Assembly (NCBI GenBank): GCA_031472005.1
Contig: PZJY01000001.1
Span: 3,472,001 to 3,536,000, forward strand
Source of the DNA: Tetracladium setigerum
Taxonomy: Eukaryota > Ascomycota > Leotiomycetes > Helotiales
Reading direction: 5' to 3'
DNA: 64,000 nucleotides
Notes under the pieces: generated by a model
What the model was told of the DNA's origin: nothing
What the model saw: the letters and a program-made list of their open reading frames with translations, nothing else
Databases searched by the model: none
Shown: in pieces, positions 37,030 through 48,356 of the stretch
Layout: every line of letters starts with the position of its first letter
Numbering within the stretch: position 1 is the stretch's first letter
Position numbers and translations under genes: made by a program

Positions 37030-37555
37030 TTTGTGTTGTGGTTGTGAATTGGCTGTGGAACGTTGAATGATGGCTGGAGGGGAAGGGTTGATGTTTCGAC
37101 GTTGTTGTTGCTCAAAGATTTTTTGAAACAAGCTTTTGGGGGAGGTGCGATAAGCGCTTATCGTCAGCCTCGTTCATTGGGAGAGTGCCAAAACCAGTGC
37201 TCTATTCATAATCGTGCATCTCAAGTGCGTTATTGAACTTGATTCGTTGCAGAGTCACTGGTATTGAGATGAGAGTAGCAATCTTCACTGCTTAAAAAGA
37301 TTGCATTTGACTATTTAGTTTCTAGCCTTGGTTGGCTTACATCTCCCTCGCCCACCCACAGCCTCGTCTGCACTTCTTGGCGCGAGAATAGGACTCAAAT
37401 AGCCCTCGACTGGCTTGGGTTTGCCTTGAATCTTCATAGCCTGGAGAACGGACTCCTTATATGGCTCGGAATAGCTATAGTAATGGTGGTCTTTAGAGAC
37501 TTATGGATTGCTCCTCCACATTTTTGAGAGACTTTTCAATCATTGAAAACTACTC
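37030..37555. other. Intergenic between UTP23 promoter and PP2C 3' end
   Basis: No gene recognised; the UTP23 promoter should lie at the left side. Confidence 0.4.
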
Positions 37556-38827
37556 TCATCCCGTGTTACGCATGCAAAGTGCCGCAACAACGCTGATATC
37601 ATCCAACTTCCCTGTGTAGTGTTAATCTCAAGTCATTTTAGATTGAAAGAGTGACCTACCTCCTTCCATGGCTAGACCTTCCTCTATAGCGTGTTCCATG
37701 AAGGGGCTTTCAGCAAACGGATCAGTAGCAATAACTTTCGCGGCCTTCATCAATTCTTGGGCAACAAATTGCATGCCACCTCCAGCGCCCCCTCTTCGAT
37801 CCCCACTCGCCGGCCCCCTTCTCCTGCTTCCCATTTATGTATGCTCTTGACAACACTCTCAATAATCTCATGTTCCCATAAGTTGTCAATGACCCCATCT
37901 GACATAGCTAGCACTACGTCATGTTCCTCAATTTCTACTTTGTCCATGACTGCATTGTCCTTGGGAGTATCCGGACTGTTGCTTCCAAGCTGGCGTGGAC
38001 AATCAAACCAATGCCATTGCTCGGTAGTTTTGTAGACCAAATCTGCATCATTCGGTCGAAGAACTAATATTTGCGAGTCGCCCAAGTTGGTGACGTAAAG
38101 TAAAGGGGCAGCATTGGCATTTGGGTCACCCCTTCTGTCGAAGTATAATTGTGCTCCTGCTGCTGTCGTCGTCCCTTGCCATTTGTTTGGTTCTGATGTG
38201 GCTTTGATTGTCTGCTCGTATGCCTTCTGGAGATACTCGACTGGATTTGGTTCGAAAGCTTCTCCAGCTCCCAGCGCACGACTCGCATCCTTCTCGGCCT
38301 CCAATGCCCAGTAGTGTAGTATCAACCTCGACCAAAGTCTGCTACATGTTAGCAGAATTCTGAGAGGGCAAGACGTTGACCAACCCCGCATGCCCCCCAG
38401 GTCTGGTTGACCACGCGCCCACGCCATCATTTGCGCAGATGAACTGGTCACTGGCATAAACGGCATCATCTCCGTTTGTGAAGCCTCTTATAAGATTTCC
38501 ATTCACAAACATGCGCTTGTCCCGGCTCATGTGATGTGTACTCAGCGGATCCGAAAAAGAGCCCGATGGCGGGGACAAGAAGGGAGGAGGGAAGGGCCTC
38601 GGTGCCCGCTTTGCAAACAAGGCATAGCCGGTCTCGAACTTGAAGGGAAGCACCTCAGGTGGTAGGGTACGAGTTGCAGGAGCATCAGTACGCCGACCTG
38701 TCGAAGTGATCTCTGGCATCCATCGCGGGGAGGTTTGAAGGAGGGATCGACGAGGCTGGGGGTTTGGGGGTGGTCGCGGCGGGAGGGCTCGCACAACGGT
38801 TGGACGCAGAACCGACGACCGCCTCAT
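37556..38827 (-). CDS. PP2C-type protein phosphatase (PTC7/AZR1-like), one frame break
   Basis: Metal-dependent Ser/Thr phosphatase of the PTC7 branch, likely mitochondrial. Exons: 38827-38385, 38338-37660, 37611-37556; introns 46 bp (GTTGGT...TAGCAG, joins GGHAG to LWSRLIL) and 48 bp (GTAGGT...ACAG). The N-terminus is Arg/Pro-rich, consistent with a transit peptide. Core motifs: NGDDAVYASDQFICANDGVGAW (metal Asp and DGVG), LLYVTNLGDSQILVLR, DVVLAMSDGVIDNLWEHEI and KLDDISVVAALC (C-terminal metal Asp). Near the five-C run at 37788-37792 one base appears missing; the frame moves from VGIEEG to GAGGGMQFVAQELM. Adding it gives 1179 nt and 392 residues. The start is the first Met of the open frame and could be different. 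Confidence 0.85.
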
Positions 38828-40741
38828 CCCAGCGTTGAGGGGGGATCAGCCTCTTGTATCGGACTCTCGAGATTGAAAGGGAGGGCGTGGGGGATGCAGA
38901 GTAGGCGGGATCATCCAGCAAAGGACCTTTTGGGGTTGGCGAAGGACCGAGAGATGCTATTCAAATTCAGTATCTTCAGAAGCTTCTGTGATTCCAGTGG
39001 TTTGGTCTCAACAAAGTTGTGTCTCCACTGGGGGGCGGTCTCTCTGGGCCGGAGATCAACCGATTGGCGGGTGATTTACAAGCAGGCTTGGCACGTCCCA
39101 TCGTCTCCAAGACAGCAGCAGCAGGCCGGGCTTGTTGACGGAACAAGCAAAGAAAACAAACACCAAGACCAACTGACGAAGCAGCGCCACTGAGGTCAGA
39201 AGTGCCAATAAACACCTACGGAGGATGCACAGTAAACAAATGAGACCTTGAAACATTCGAATCTCGAACAACGGAGCATTGGGGCACTTCAAGAATGAAA
39301 TGACAATGGTGCTCTCAAGATATGGAGTACAGTATGCACGAAGCATCAATGTATCCATCCTGTCAGCTCAGGTCCGGCTCGCGGCGGAGTTGCTACAATC
39401 CAGTACATTTCTGCTAAAGGCAGGTAATGTAATGTAGCGATCCAAACGAGCTCGTTTCGCCGAGGAATGGCAACGAGAAGATCAAGAATTGCCAGGGGCC
39501 CCCAACCTAGGTACTGCACAGGACGGAGTTAGTGTACTGTACGAGAGATTACGAGCGAGATGATGATATTATTCCCTGTTCACCTACAGCAGTACAGGAC
39601 GGAGTACCTGGTAGATAGCATCAGATCATCATGGACCCTGACTTTGTTTCTTCCTCCATCATCCCATGTGTTTTGATAGAAACATCAGCCCAATAGTGGG
39701 TTATTAGTACAGTAGTACAGCAGCAGGAATCCGTGATGTTTCGTCAACCTGTGTGGCTGGAGAATTCGTCCACCTTGGATGGTGCTGCTTCTGTTCTTCT
39801 TGTTTCAAGTCCCAAGAATCAAAGCCCTACGATTGAAGGATGGCGTCTACAAAAAATCAACAACATGACGCGTACAATATTGAGAGCCGCCAGGTTTACA
39901 AACGAGCAATACGAAGTCTGTACATGATCGTTGGATTCCATATCCCCTTGGCATCGGCCGTGAGCCCTTTTTTAACCTTTTTCATCCTCCTGGGCTTGGG
40001 AGTCCGAGTCCCCTCCCTCCTCCCGCAGATCTGATTATTACTGCTTGCTATTATTGTTGTGGTTATTGTTTCTATTAGTCTCCCTCCCATTTCCTTACAG
40101 TCAGTATCCGCTCTCATGTGAACGGGAACTTGATTTGGATAATCAACTGCCCGTATCCCGTACCGCAACTTGGGAACCTCAAGACCAAGGTCATTCACCA
40201 CCACCATCCATCCATTCATCCATTCATTCACCCATCCATCCACCCATCCAACTTGTCTCGTCTCTCCATTATTCTTTCTGTCACCGGCACGGAAGCGCAT
40301 TCTTTCCCTGGTCACTCTCTCGCTCAGCACCATCATCGCCAACTTGTAGTGCATCTAGCTTACATCCCGCCAATCTTTTGCCCCTGCTACCGCTTGTTTA
40401 GCAGCAGTGACGTGCGATCTGAGAATAAATTCGCCGGCTTCTCGCTCTCCGTACAAACAAAGGGACGACGACGGCTTCTGCCCCAGCATCTCACGAGTAC
40501 ATCATCTCACACTCTCTCTGGGACGACCGCTGTTCAATTACCCCAAGTATCGATAGCCGTACCCCCAGCAAACCGCAATCATCCGTTCGTTCTCCCATCA
40601 TTTGGGTTAAGGCCACATCCGGCTTTGTGGACCCCAAACATTGTACAGTAACCAAAACCCGGATCCAGCGGATTTTGACCATTGCGCAAATCATACTGTA
40701 CAACCAACTCTCGTTACTTGCGAACCCAAAATTTCGTCAAG
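38828..40741. promoter_or_regulatory. Long divergent intergenic region, PP2C / PH-domain gene
   Basis: About 1.9 kb with no recognised gene. It carries repeated GTACAG/ACGGAGTA motifs (39500-39725), a copy of ACCTAGGTA near 39507, a CCATTCATCCA microsatellite at about 40203-40250 and long CT-rich tracts leading into the PH-domain gene. Confidence 0.45.
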
Positions 40742-43700
40742 ATGGTTACCCGAAATCGAGGTGAGTAGTTGAGAGCCTGCAGAGCCGGGAGCTTGCGAGC
40801 GCGCGAGTTGCTAATTCAGGAACGCAATCTAGTTCTGTCATTTATGACCCAATTCTCGAGCAGCAACCGCGACCAGACCACGTCTCCTTCCCCTTCCCCT
40901 GGGCCTGGACGAAGGAGGGCCGGAACTCTCCAACATGAATCGCCTCGACCAGAACCATTTCCTTCTGCCACCCTCGATCAGGCCTCGAACACCCAAGTTT
41001 TGAGTACCGAAACCCCAACACGCCAGCGAGAACGGGCTGCCTCGACATCGAGGCCTATGTCAATGCTACAGACGTACCAGCCTCCACTCATGGATGTTTC
41101 CCAAGATACGATTCCGGAGTTACAACCCATCTTTACCTTCTTGAATAGCCACCAAAATAAGTTATACCAGGAGGGTTATTTTTTGAAATTGGACGACCAA
41201 AACACACGTAGGTCCTCTCTGAGCCATTTAGAGGCTACTTCTAATAGGAACAGATGGGAAGGCGAATGCAGACCGAACCTGGACCGAGTGCTTCGCACAA
41301 CTTGTAGGCACAGTTTTGTCATTATGGGATGCGGCAGAGCTGGATGCAGCGGGTCAAGATGGGGAGGTTCTTCCAAAGTTCATTAACCTTACCGATGCGT
41401 CAATTAAAATGGTACCAGGAACCCGCTCGAAGTGCTTCTGGAAGCTAACTTTCCACAGATTGAATCCCTGCCTACTCGCACAAACAACGAAGCTCCTCTG
41501 CAAAATGTTCTCAGTATTTCCACGGCCGGCAAGAATCGATATTTACTGCATTTCAACTCGCACCACTCCCTCATTCAATGGACCGCTGGAATCAGACTTG
41601 CAATGTTTGAACACTCCACTTTACAGGAAGCATATACTGGAGCGCTCATTGCTGGAAAGGGCAAAACACTAAACAACATTGGTGCGATACTGGAACGTGC
41701 AAGGTTTCCAACGGCAGATTGGGCTAGGGTCAGATTTGGAGCTGGAACACCCTGGAGAAGATGCTGGTGTGTTATAACACCACCTGATGAGAAGGAAGTC
41801 CAAAAGCTTCAGAAACAACTTTCCAAGAAGAAATCTGCCTATGATCGAGCCTCTCCGCCAGTACTGAAGGGAGATATCAAATTTTATGAAACAAAGAAGA
41901 CGAAGAAGGTCCGCCCAATTGCAACAATAACAGATGCCTACTCTGCGTTTGCAATATACCCGCAATCAAAACCTCTAATTGATGCTTCGACACTTGTCAA
42001 GCTCGAGGGATCAATCACTATTCATTCCAACCCTCCTACGACCACCGAAGGATTTGTCTTTGTCATGCCAGAAGCCCACGCAGCAGTCACTGGATTCGAA
42101 ATACTGTTGCGATGGCTGTTCCCGGCATTTGACACCTTTGCCCTCTATGGCCGTCCAACTCGCTTGATTGCAGAAACGACGGATTCTCGAAGTCTCATGT
42201 TCGCAATGCCAAAGCACCGAAGATATGGTTATCTAGAGATTCTAGATGTTTCTAACCTTATCTTGGAGCAAGGGAGCTCAACCTGGCGGGAGTCTGAATG
42301 GCGAAAGAGAATGAAAGAAATGACTGCAAAACGTATGACAGCCATTGAAAACGGTAGTCGAAGAGATAGCCGATATGGCAGTAGGAGAAGTGCGCGGAAC
42401 AGCTTCGGCCCAAGCCGTAGCCGTGTTCAATTTGATGATGGCGCATCCGTTAGATCTTCGCCATCTGTTACTTGGAATCACGCACCTCAAGTCGATGGAC
42501 AATCAAGTGGAATACCTCGAACTGATTCCGCTCCTCCAGGATCGTCTACTTTCGCGGCATCTCGAGGTCAGAGCCACCTAATGCATCAACATCATCGATC
42601 AGTCTCAGAAACCGAAGGGCTCGATCGCACCGACGGCCCAAACACTGTATTTGACGATGGCAAATTTGAGCAAGGTCCTCCTCCACCTCCTCACGCTCCT
42701 CGAGGTATATCCCCAACCAAGGACCACCGATATCAAAATGAGTTGGCTTATACTCCCGAGCGAGTGGACTCAGAGGACGAGAGAGTTGCTCGATCAACTC
42801 CGGTTCGAGAGTTGCAAGAATTACAAGCACCATCAACGCCCGAACCCGTTGCGGCTCCGCCAGCATTTTTACACGCGCCTGGTACACTGCCCATTAGCAA
42901 ACCTCATGGGTCTCCAGAACTGCGAAGAGCTAACAGTCGCATGTCGAGCGCAACTCTTTCCCAATTAGCTGGGGCAAGTGGAGTAGTAGCAACGTATCAA
43001 ATGTCGGAGGATCAGAGGCACCAGAACGTGGAACGGCCATCGGAGGATAGGGACCAGAGAGGGGTAATGTCGTCTGACGCCAAAACTAAGGAGCTCCCTC
43101 TAACAACCGCTCCTCGTGAAGGTCTAGCAACAGGATCAAATCGCCGCTTTTCATTTGAGAAATCATCTCCTTCACAACCTATAGACTTCGATTCTCACAC
43201 CCAACATTCGCAACCACCACCCCCTTTTCCCATTACTTCTTCAAATTTAGACGCATCTCAGGCTGGAACTCCTGGAAACAACTCCAATATTTTCTACGAT
43301 GCACCAACCCACTCTCACCCACAGCAACAACCTCTTCAGGGCCATACTTCTCACCCATCCAACGATTCGACAATCAGTACCTCATCACAGCCACCACGTG
43401 CGCCAAACCGACAAAGCATCCTTCGTAAGCCTCTCCCAGGAGCGGACACCAGCGTAGAAAAACCTGGTGCTGCGCCAAAGTCCTCTGGTGTTTGGAATCA
43501 AGGGCAACCTGTCATGGATCAAGCAGCCTACAACATGATCCGCCAAAGCACGCATCAGCTCTCTGCTCCACAACGAGATAGTGAGAGATCCAATACAGGT
43601 ATTACCAGTATATACGATGATGACAATGCTTCGACAGTGTCGCCAGACTACGCCAGCACCCGAAGATCCTTGGATACCCGAACATCCGTCGAAAAGCCTC

Positions 43701-44797
43701 GTGCGGGTGTAATGCGGACGGTAGGAAATGGCGAAATTAATGAAACAAAGCAGCGACCTACTTCCTTAGTGCCTGATTTCGATTTTGGACCAACTTTAAA
43801 TTATGCTGCCGCCCCCAAAGTCCACCCAACACAAAATCAAGGACATCAAAGTCCTGGGCCGGGAATGAACACTTTTCCCGTGGACCACTCAGCACGTCAA
43901 CATACCCCGGTGAATCAGGTTGATAGCAGAGGCCACTCAAGACCGTCAAGCCGAAACGCCATAACTCCCGATAAAATTCACATACGAAATGACTCCGGGG
44001 GCAGTCGAACTCTGGCATGGCAACCGGGCATGGGCGGGGGTAACATTTCGCCTGGTGGCCAGGTCATCACTGCAGAGCAATTCGTTCAACAGCGCGCATC
44101 TGTTGCAAGGCCTATGTATACTCATCAACGACAAGGTTCTTCTGGCAATATCATGCAAGGCAACACCCCTCCACTACGTAACAGAGATAGCGATTTCTAC
44201 ACGAATCATTCTCGTAACAATTCGACGGACATGCTGCAAAGACCCGGTTCACGTGGAGTGAATGTAGCCTTAGCACCTTCTGGATCTGGAGATATTGCTA
44301 CAAAACTTTCAGCACGTGAGCAGGAGCATGTCGCAAGAGTGACGGGCCAACCTTTGATCAAGATGGCACATAACAGGAAGGACAGCCAAGGGACAGGCCT
44401 CGTAGGCGCCATTCAACAACGCGAAGTCGAAAAGCAACAAATGAAGCAAGGAATCAACAGCCAAGCAGTTCACAATGCATTAAGCCAAAGACAACAGCAG
44501 CAGCAGAGTTCTTCGTATCGAAAGCCATCGCCCGGGGCATTGCCTTCTCAGATGCAATATGCAGTAAATCAGTACCCATCACGAAGCCAACAACCTCAGC
44601 AAAGCTGGTCATCACCTCAAGCCAATGCCTACTGGTCGGCTTCACCGACCTCGGCTCTTCCGAATAATCGGCAAAGCCCCTCACAGGGTCCACCACGACA
44701 GCAATACCCATTCCCTCCACAACAAGGACAGCAAGGGTACTACCAAAATGGACAAGGTAATAGAAGTAATCCTGGGTTTCATGGGCATGGGAATTAA
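40742..44797 (+). CDS. PH-domain protein, CAF120/SKG3-like
   Basis: Large cytosolic protein similar to yeast CAF120 and SKG3, which carry a PH domain and associate with CCR4-NOT or the cell cortex. Exons: 40742-40760, 40833-41207, 41254-41411, 41459-44797; introns 72, 46 and 47 bp with GTGAGT, GTAGGT and GTACCA donors; 1296 residues. After a disordered start, conserved blocks are PIFTFLNSHQNKLYQEGYFLKLDD, RTWTECFAQLVGTVLSLWDAAELD, FINLTDASIKM, NVLSISTAGKNRYLLHF (first PH-like unit), QEAYTGALIAGKGK and WARVRFGAGTPWRRCWCVITPP to YGYLEILDVSNLIL (second). Residues after about 430 are Ser/Pro/Gln-rich and disordered, with poly-Gln near the end. The tiny 19-nt first exon encodes only MVTRNR. No frame breaks. 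Confidence 0.82.
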
Positions 44798-45981
44798 GAG
44801 CATGAATTGTACGTCTGGCATGATTGCGGAGTTTTTGCTTTTTCGAGCGTGACCCTTCTTTTTGGTCAATTTGCATATTTTGAGGCGGGGGTTGCCTCAC
44901 ACATTGGTTTGATTGATGGAGTTTAAGAAGCAAGCCACAACGGCTACGGTGTTCTTTCCTTTTCTTCTGTGTGTTTTCTTCATCTGTTGCACATTCTGGT
45001 TTTGGGAAAGCGCATGATAGGGCAGATGGGGGGACTTTCTAAACGAGCAGCTTGTCACAGACTTTGCTGCATTCTTTCCCTTTGTTTCCTTTACTCCATT
45101 AGACGCATTGAGTGCGCATTACATATAGTAGCAGAAGAGTGAGTAGAATAATCCCGTTCGGGAATAACGAATGGCAAGCGAATAAGAACTATTATGAAAC
45201 CAACATGCTGCTGCTCGCACTTTTGTATCGAGGCCTGCCCATAACTAAAAGTCTAAACAAAACGAGGCGTCGGTAGCAAGCAAAGTCAGTTTGAAATTCA
45301 ATTCTCTATATATTCATTTCCTCCAAACCAATATTGAATGAAGTATATCCATTCAAAGCCACTGTTAAACCACCATACTTTATTCAAAAATACATTGCCA
45401 ATAGATGGCTGAAGAAAAGAAGTTCGCCCGCTTTCATCATAGATGGCCCAGACCACCTGGTGATGATGGATGGCAGATATCACGTGTTCGCTTATTGGAG
45501 GACCTAATAGAACCTCCTCCTTCCTCCTCACTCACTTCCCCTTCCACTTCCACTTCCACGTGCCCACTTCCCCATTCACCTTTGCAATCCTATCCTCTTT
45601 TCAATTTGAGGGAATGGCGTTGAATGAAACCTCTGGGAAGAGATCACTCGGTCCAGTCAACAAGACATCCTTCTTTCCAGAGAAGACGGAGTCGAAGAAG
45701 GCGGTTACTAGATTTGAGAAATACAATGTTAGCTCTTTATCTTTCTCTCTTTCTCTCTTTCTCTCTTTCTCTCTTTCTCTCTTTCTCTCTTTCTCTCTTT
45801 CTCTCTTTCTCTCTTTCTCTCTTTCTCTCTTTCTCTCTTTCTCTCTTTCTCTCTTTCTCTCTTTCTCTCTTTCTCTCTTTCTCTCTTTCTCTCTTTCTCT
45901 CTTTCTCTTTCTTACTTATCTCACGATGGGTCATCCATCCATCCCAGCGAAAGTAATGACCAAAACCAAGGAAAGAAAACC
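44798..45981. other. Intergenic between convergent genes, with 8-bp microsatellite
   Basis: No gene recognised; holds the 3' ends of the PH-domain and PAF-AH-like genes and the CTTTCTCT array. Confidence 0.5.
45741..45911. repeat. 8-bp tandem repeat (CTTTCTCT)n, about 21 copies
   Basis: Nearly perfect pyrimidine-only array of about 170 bp. It makes long open frames (SLSLFLSF on plus, ERKRERE on minus) that are repeat artefacts. The purine/pyrimidine strand asymmetry could favour triplex structure. Confidence 0.95.
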
Positions 45982-47076
45982 TCACTCACAATAAGCATCC
46001 TCAACTGCCCAAACCCTCTCCCCAATCGTCCCAAACCCCTCCCCAGTAGGATCAATATCCGGAACCAACCCAAACGTCTCAAAATGCCATAAAACACACC
46101 TAAATCACTAAACGCAGCGTGACCAGCTCCCTGCACCTGAATCTCGACTGCCAACCGTCCTTTCTTCGAACTCGTCTGCTTGACCTTACTATTCGTCCAA
46201 AACTTCTTCCAGTCTGGAAAGTTGACAGAGTTGGAGTGACCCTGTGAGCCTATGATGAGGAAATCTCGATTTGACTTGATCCCAATGCTAGCGGTAGGTT
46301 CGAAGATCGGGCCATCGATGTTCACGCCAGCGATGAAACGTTTGTCGGCGATGAGCGAGGAAGCCGTGGCAGCGCCGCCGAGGGAGTGCCCGAAGATGGC
46401 GACGTCTGAGACGTCCAATCGGGAAGACAGAGCCGGGATGATATTCTTGCTTTTGGAGAGAGTGTCCAACACGAATGTTAAATCTTGTACGCGGAGAGAG
46501 ACGATGGCGGGGGCTGTCGTGTCGTTTATCTCTGCACGTGTGTTGAGGACGACTTGTCCATTGGGATAGGAAATATATGCCGTGTCGTTTGGATGATCGA
46601 CGCCGATAACGAGGTAGCCTCTGCTAGCGAGATTGGAGAGAGTGGTGGTGTAATCGAGTCTGCTGTTGCGATAGCCGCCGGAGAAAAGGATGACATTGGG
46701 ATGCTTTTTGGGGCTATCCTTTGCCTTTTTGGAGGGGCTGTTGAAGAGTGGTGCGTTGAGGTAGGCTTGTGATGGTGTGCTTCCTACTGCGCCTGGTGGG
46801 AGACCGTACATTCCTTCGAGGTAGGAGGCGTAGCCTGCATCGAATGCTGGTGCGAGGGGTGGGTGGTGGTGTTGATTGTGGGAGGGTTGGGTAGAAGAGG
46901 GACACCATGAGGTCTCGTGGTGGTGAGGAGGCATTTTCTTTTGCTGGGCTGGCGGCGAGGTAGAGGGTTTTGGTGCCGACTTTGTGAGGGCCGAGGAGGG
47001 GTGGGAAGGCGATTGGGGATTGGGCGTAGGTGAGGCCGGTGCTGAAGGCGAGGAGGAGTGGGAGTGTGAAATGCAT
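45982..47076 (-). CDS. Secreted PAF-acetylhydrolase-like alpha/beta hydrolase, two frame breaks
   Basis: Isoform II platelet-activating-factor acetylhydrolase family lipase/esterase, predicted secreted; hydrolyses short sn-2 acyl esters in animal members, fungal substrates unknown. Single exon. Signal peptide MHFTLPLLLAFSTGLTYA, then DLMVSLFYPT. Core: NVILFSGGYRNSRLDYTTTL, YLVIGVDHPNDTAYISYP, the nucleophile elbow IFGHSLGGAAT, NIDGPIFEP (Asp) and GAGHAAFSDL (His). Near 46855-46880 the frame changes between the signal-peptide part and PAFDAGYASYLEGMYG, equal to one extra or two missing bases. Near 46069-46071 one base is missing; beyond it the family-like ending GLVPDIDPTGEGFGTIGERVW to a stop at 45982 is open in another frame. 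As written the main frame runs on to 45921. Confidence 0.8.
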
Positions 47077-48356
47077 CTCTGATTGTGGTAGATCAATCGA
47101 TCAATCGATCAAGCTCCTTGAGTTGTAGGAGGGAGGCAATAGTGAAATAGGAATGAATTGGATTGCTGCTATGCTTCCATCTCCCTTTCTACAGTGGAAT
47201 TCAAGGGACATATACTCATGGAATCGAGGTCGGCGACCATTAGCCATAGATATTCTTGATGTCATATGCCCGACGTACCTGGTCTGGATACTGTATTCTT
47301 CCCCATCATCGAATATCTTGGCAGATCTACGCCGCAGATGGAGGAAGTATAATTAGCCAGCTATATATAGCACATTTTAATTTCAGAATACGACACTCCA
47401 GAAGCCATCTTCTCAAAATCATAGAAAAGGCGTGCTTTGAATCGTCGTTGGCTACAGAAATGACGTGGATTTCAAGCACTCTATTTGAGATCGTTCGATT
47501 TTCTGTGGACTGTAAAGGACTGAGAGGCCATCTCAACCCTCACCCATCACATTAACACCACCAACCCCAAAGAGAAATTAATTAAAAAAAAATTGCCAAA
47601 AACAAAAGATGGTAATTAGCCATCTTAGGCTAAAACCCCCTCTTAAGGGATATTTATTCGTGATTTGGGGGTTTAATTATTACATATCAAGCGATGGGGT
47701 TTGTTTTCTACAATGGAATTTTTGCTACTAGCTAATCTAATTTAGTTTAGCGACTCTTGCGGTCGAGTAGTTTAAACGAATCGACTAGTCGAGCTTCTGA
47801 ATTTGATAGAGGGATGTTGGGTTGTTTGGTGGAATTGTATGGAAGAAGGAAGATGGTTGGGTGGTGAACGACAGAGGGGTGATTGTCGTCGTTTTTGACT
47901 TGCTCTCGCCTAACAATTGTTATCCCCAGAAGATGGGAGGCTGTGTTCGCTATCGATGTTTCGCCTTACGAGAAAGTGCAGGTAAGTTCTTCAGAATTGA
48001 GTACCCAGAAATAGGTAATTATGGATTAGACAAAATGAGGAAGGTAGTCGGACTTCAGTTTTATTTATGTGCCCGTTTTGCCATCTATATACTCTCTCCG
48101 CCCATTTTCTCTCTCTCTCTCTCTTGTCTCCCTCTCTCCTTGCTCCTGTCATCCCTCCACAGCTCCTCCTTGATGAAAGGATGGAAAAAAAAAAACGAAC
48201 TCGCCGCTCCAAGGTATAAGTAAGGAAAAAACTGCGATGGAAAAGTACAACAACAGCGACAGAAACAGAGTTAAAAGCCTTATTATTCGCTAAACCGAAA
48301 CAAAATGTTCAGAGAGATTTGATTGACTGATCGATCAACAATCCCAAGGGCGAGTG
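47077..48356. other. Intergenic, no gene recognised
   Basis: Contains the PAF-AH promoter (with a GATCAATC direct repeat at 47090-47110) and the 3' end of the next gene. AT-rich with an A-run near 47585-47600. Confidence 0.45.

Noticed and set aside
45470..45994. Open frames SLSLFLSF and ERKRERE
   Set aside because: Products of the CTTTCTCT microsatellite, overlapping the PAF-AH 3' end.
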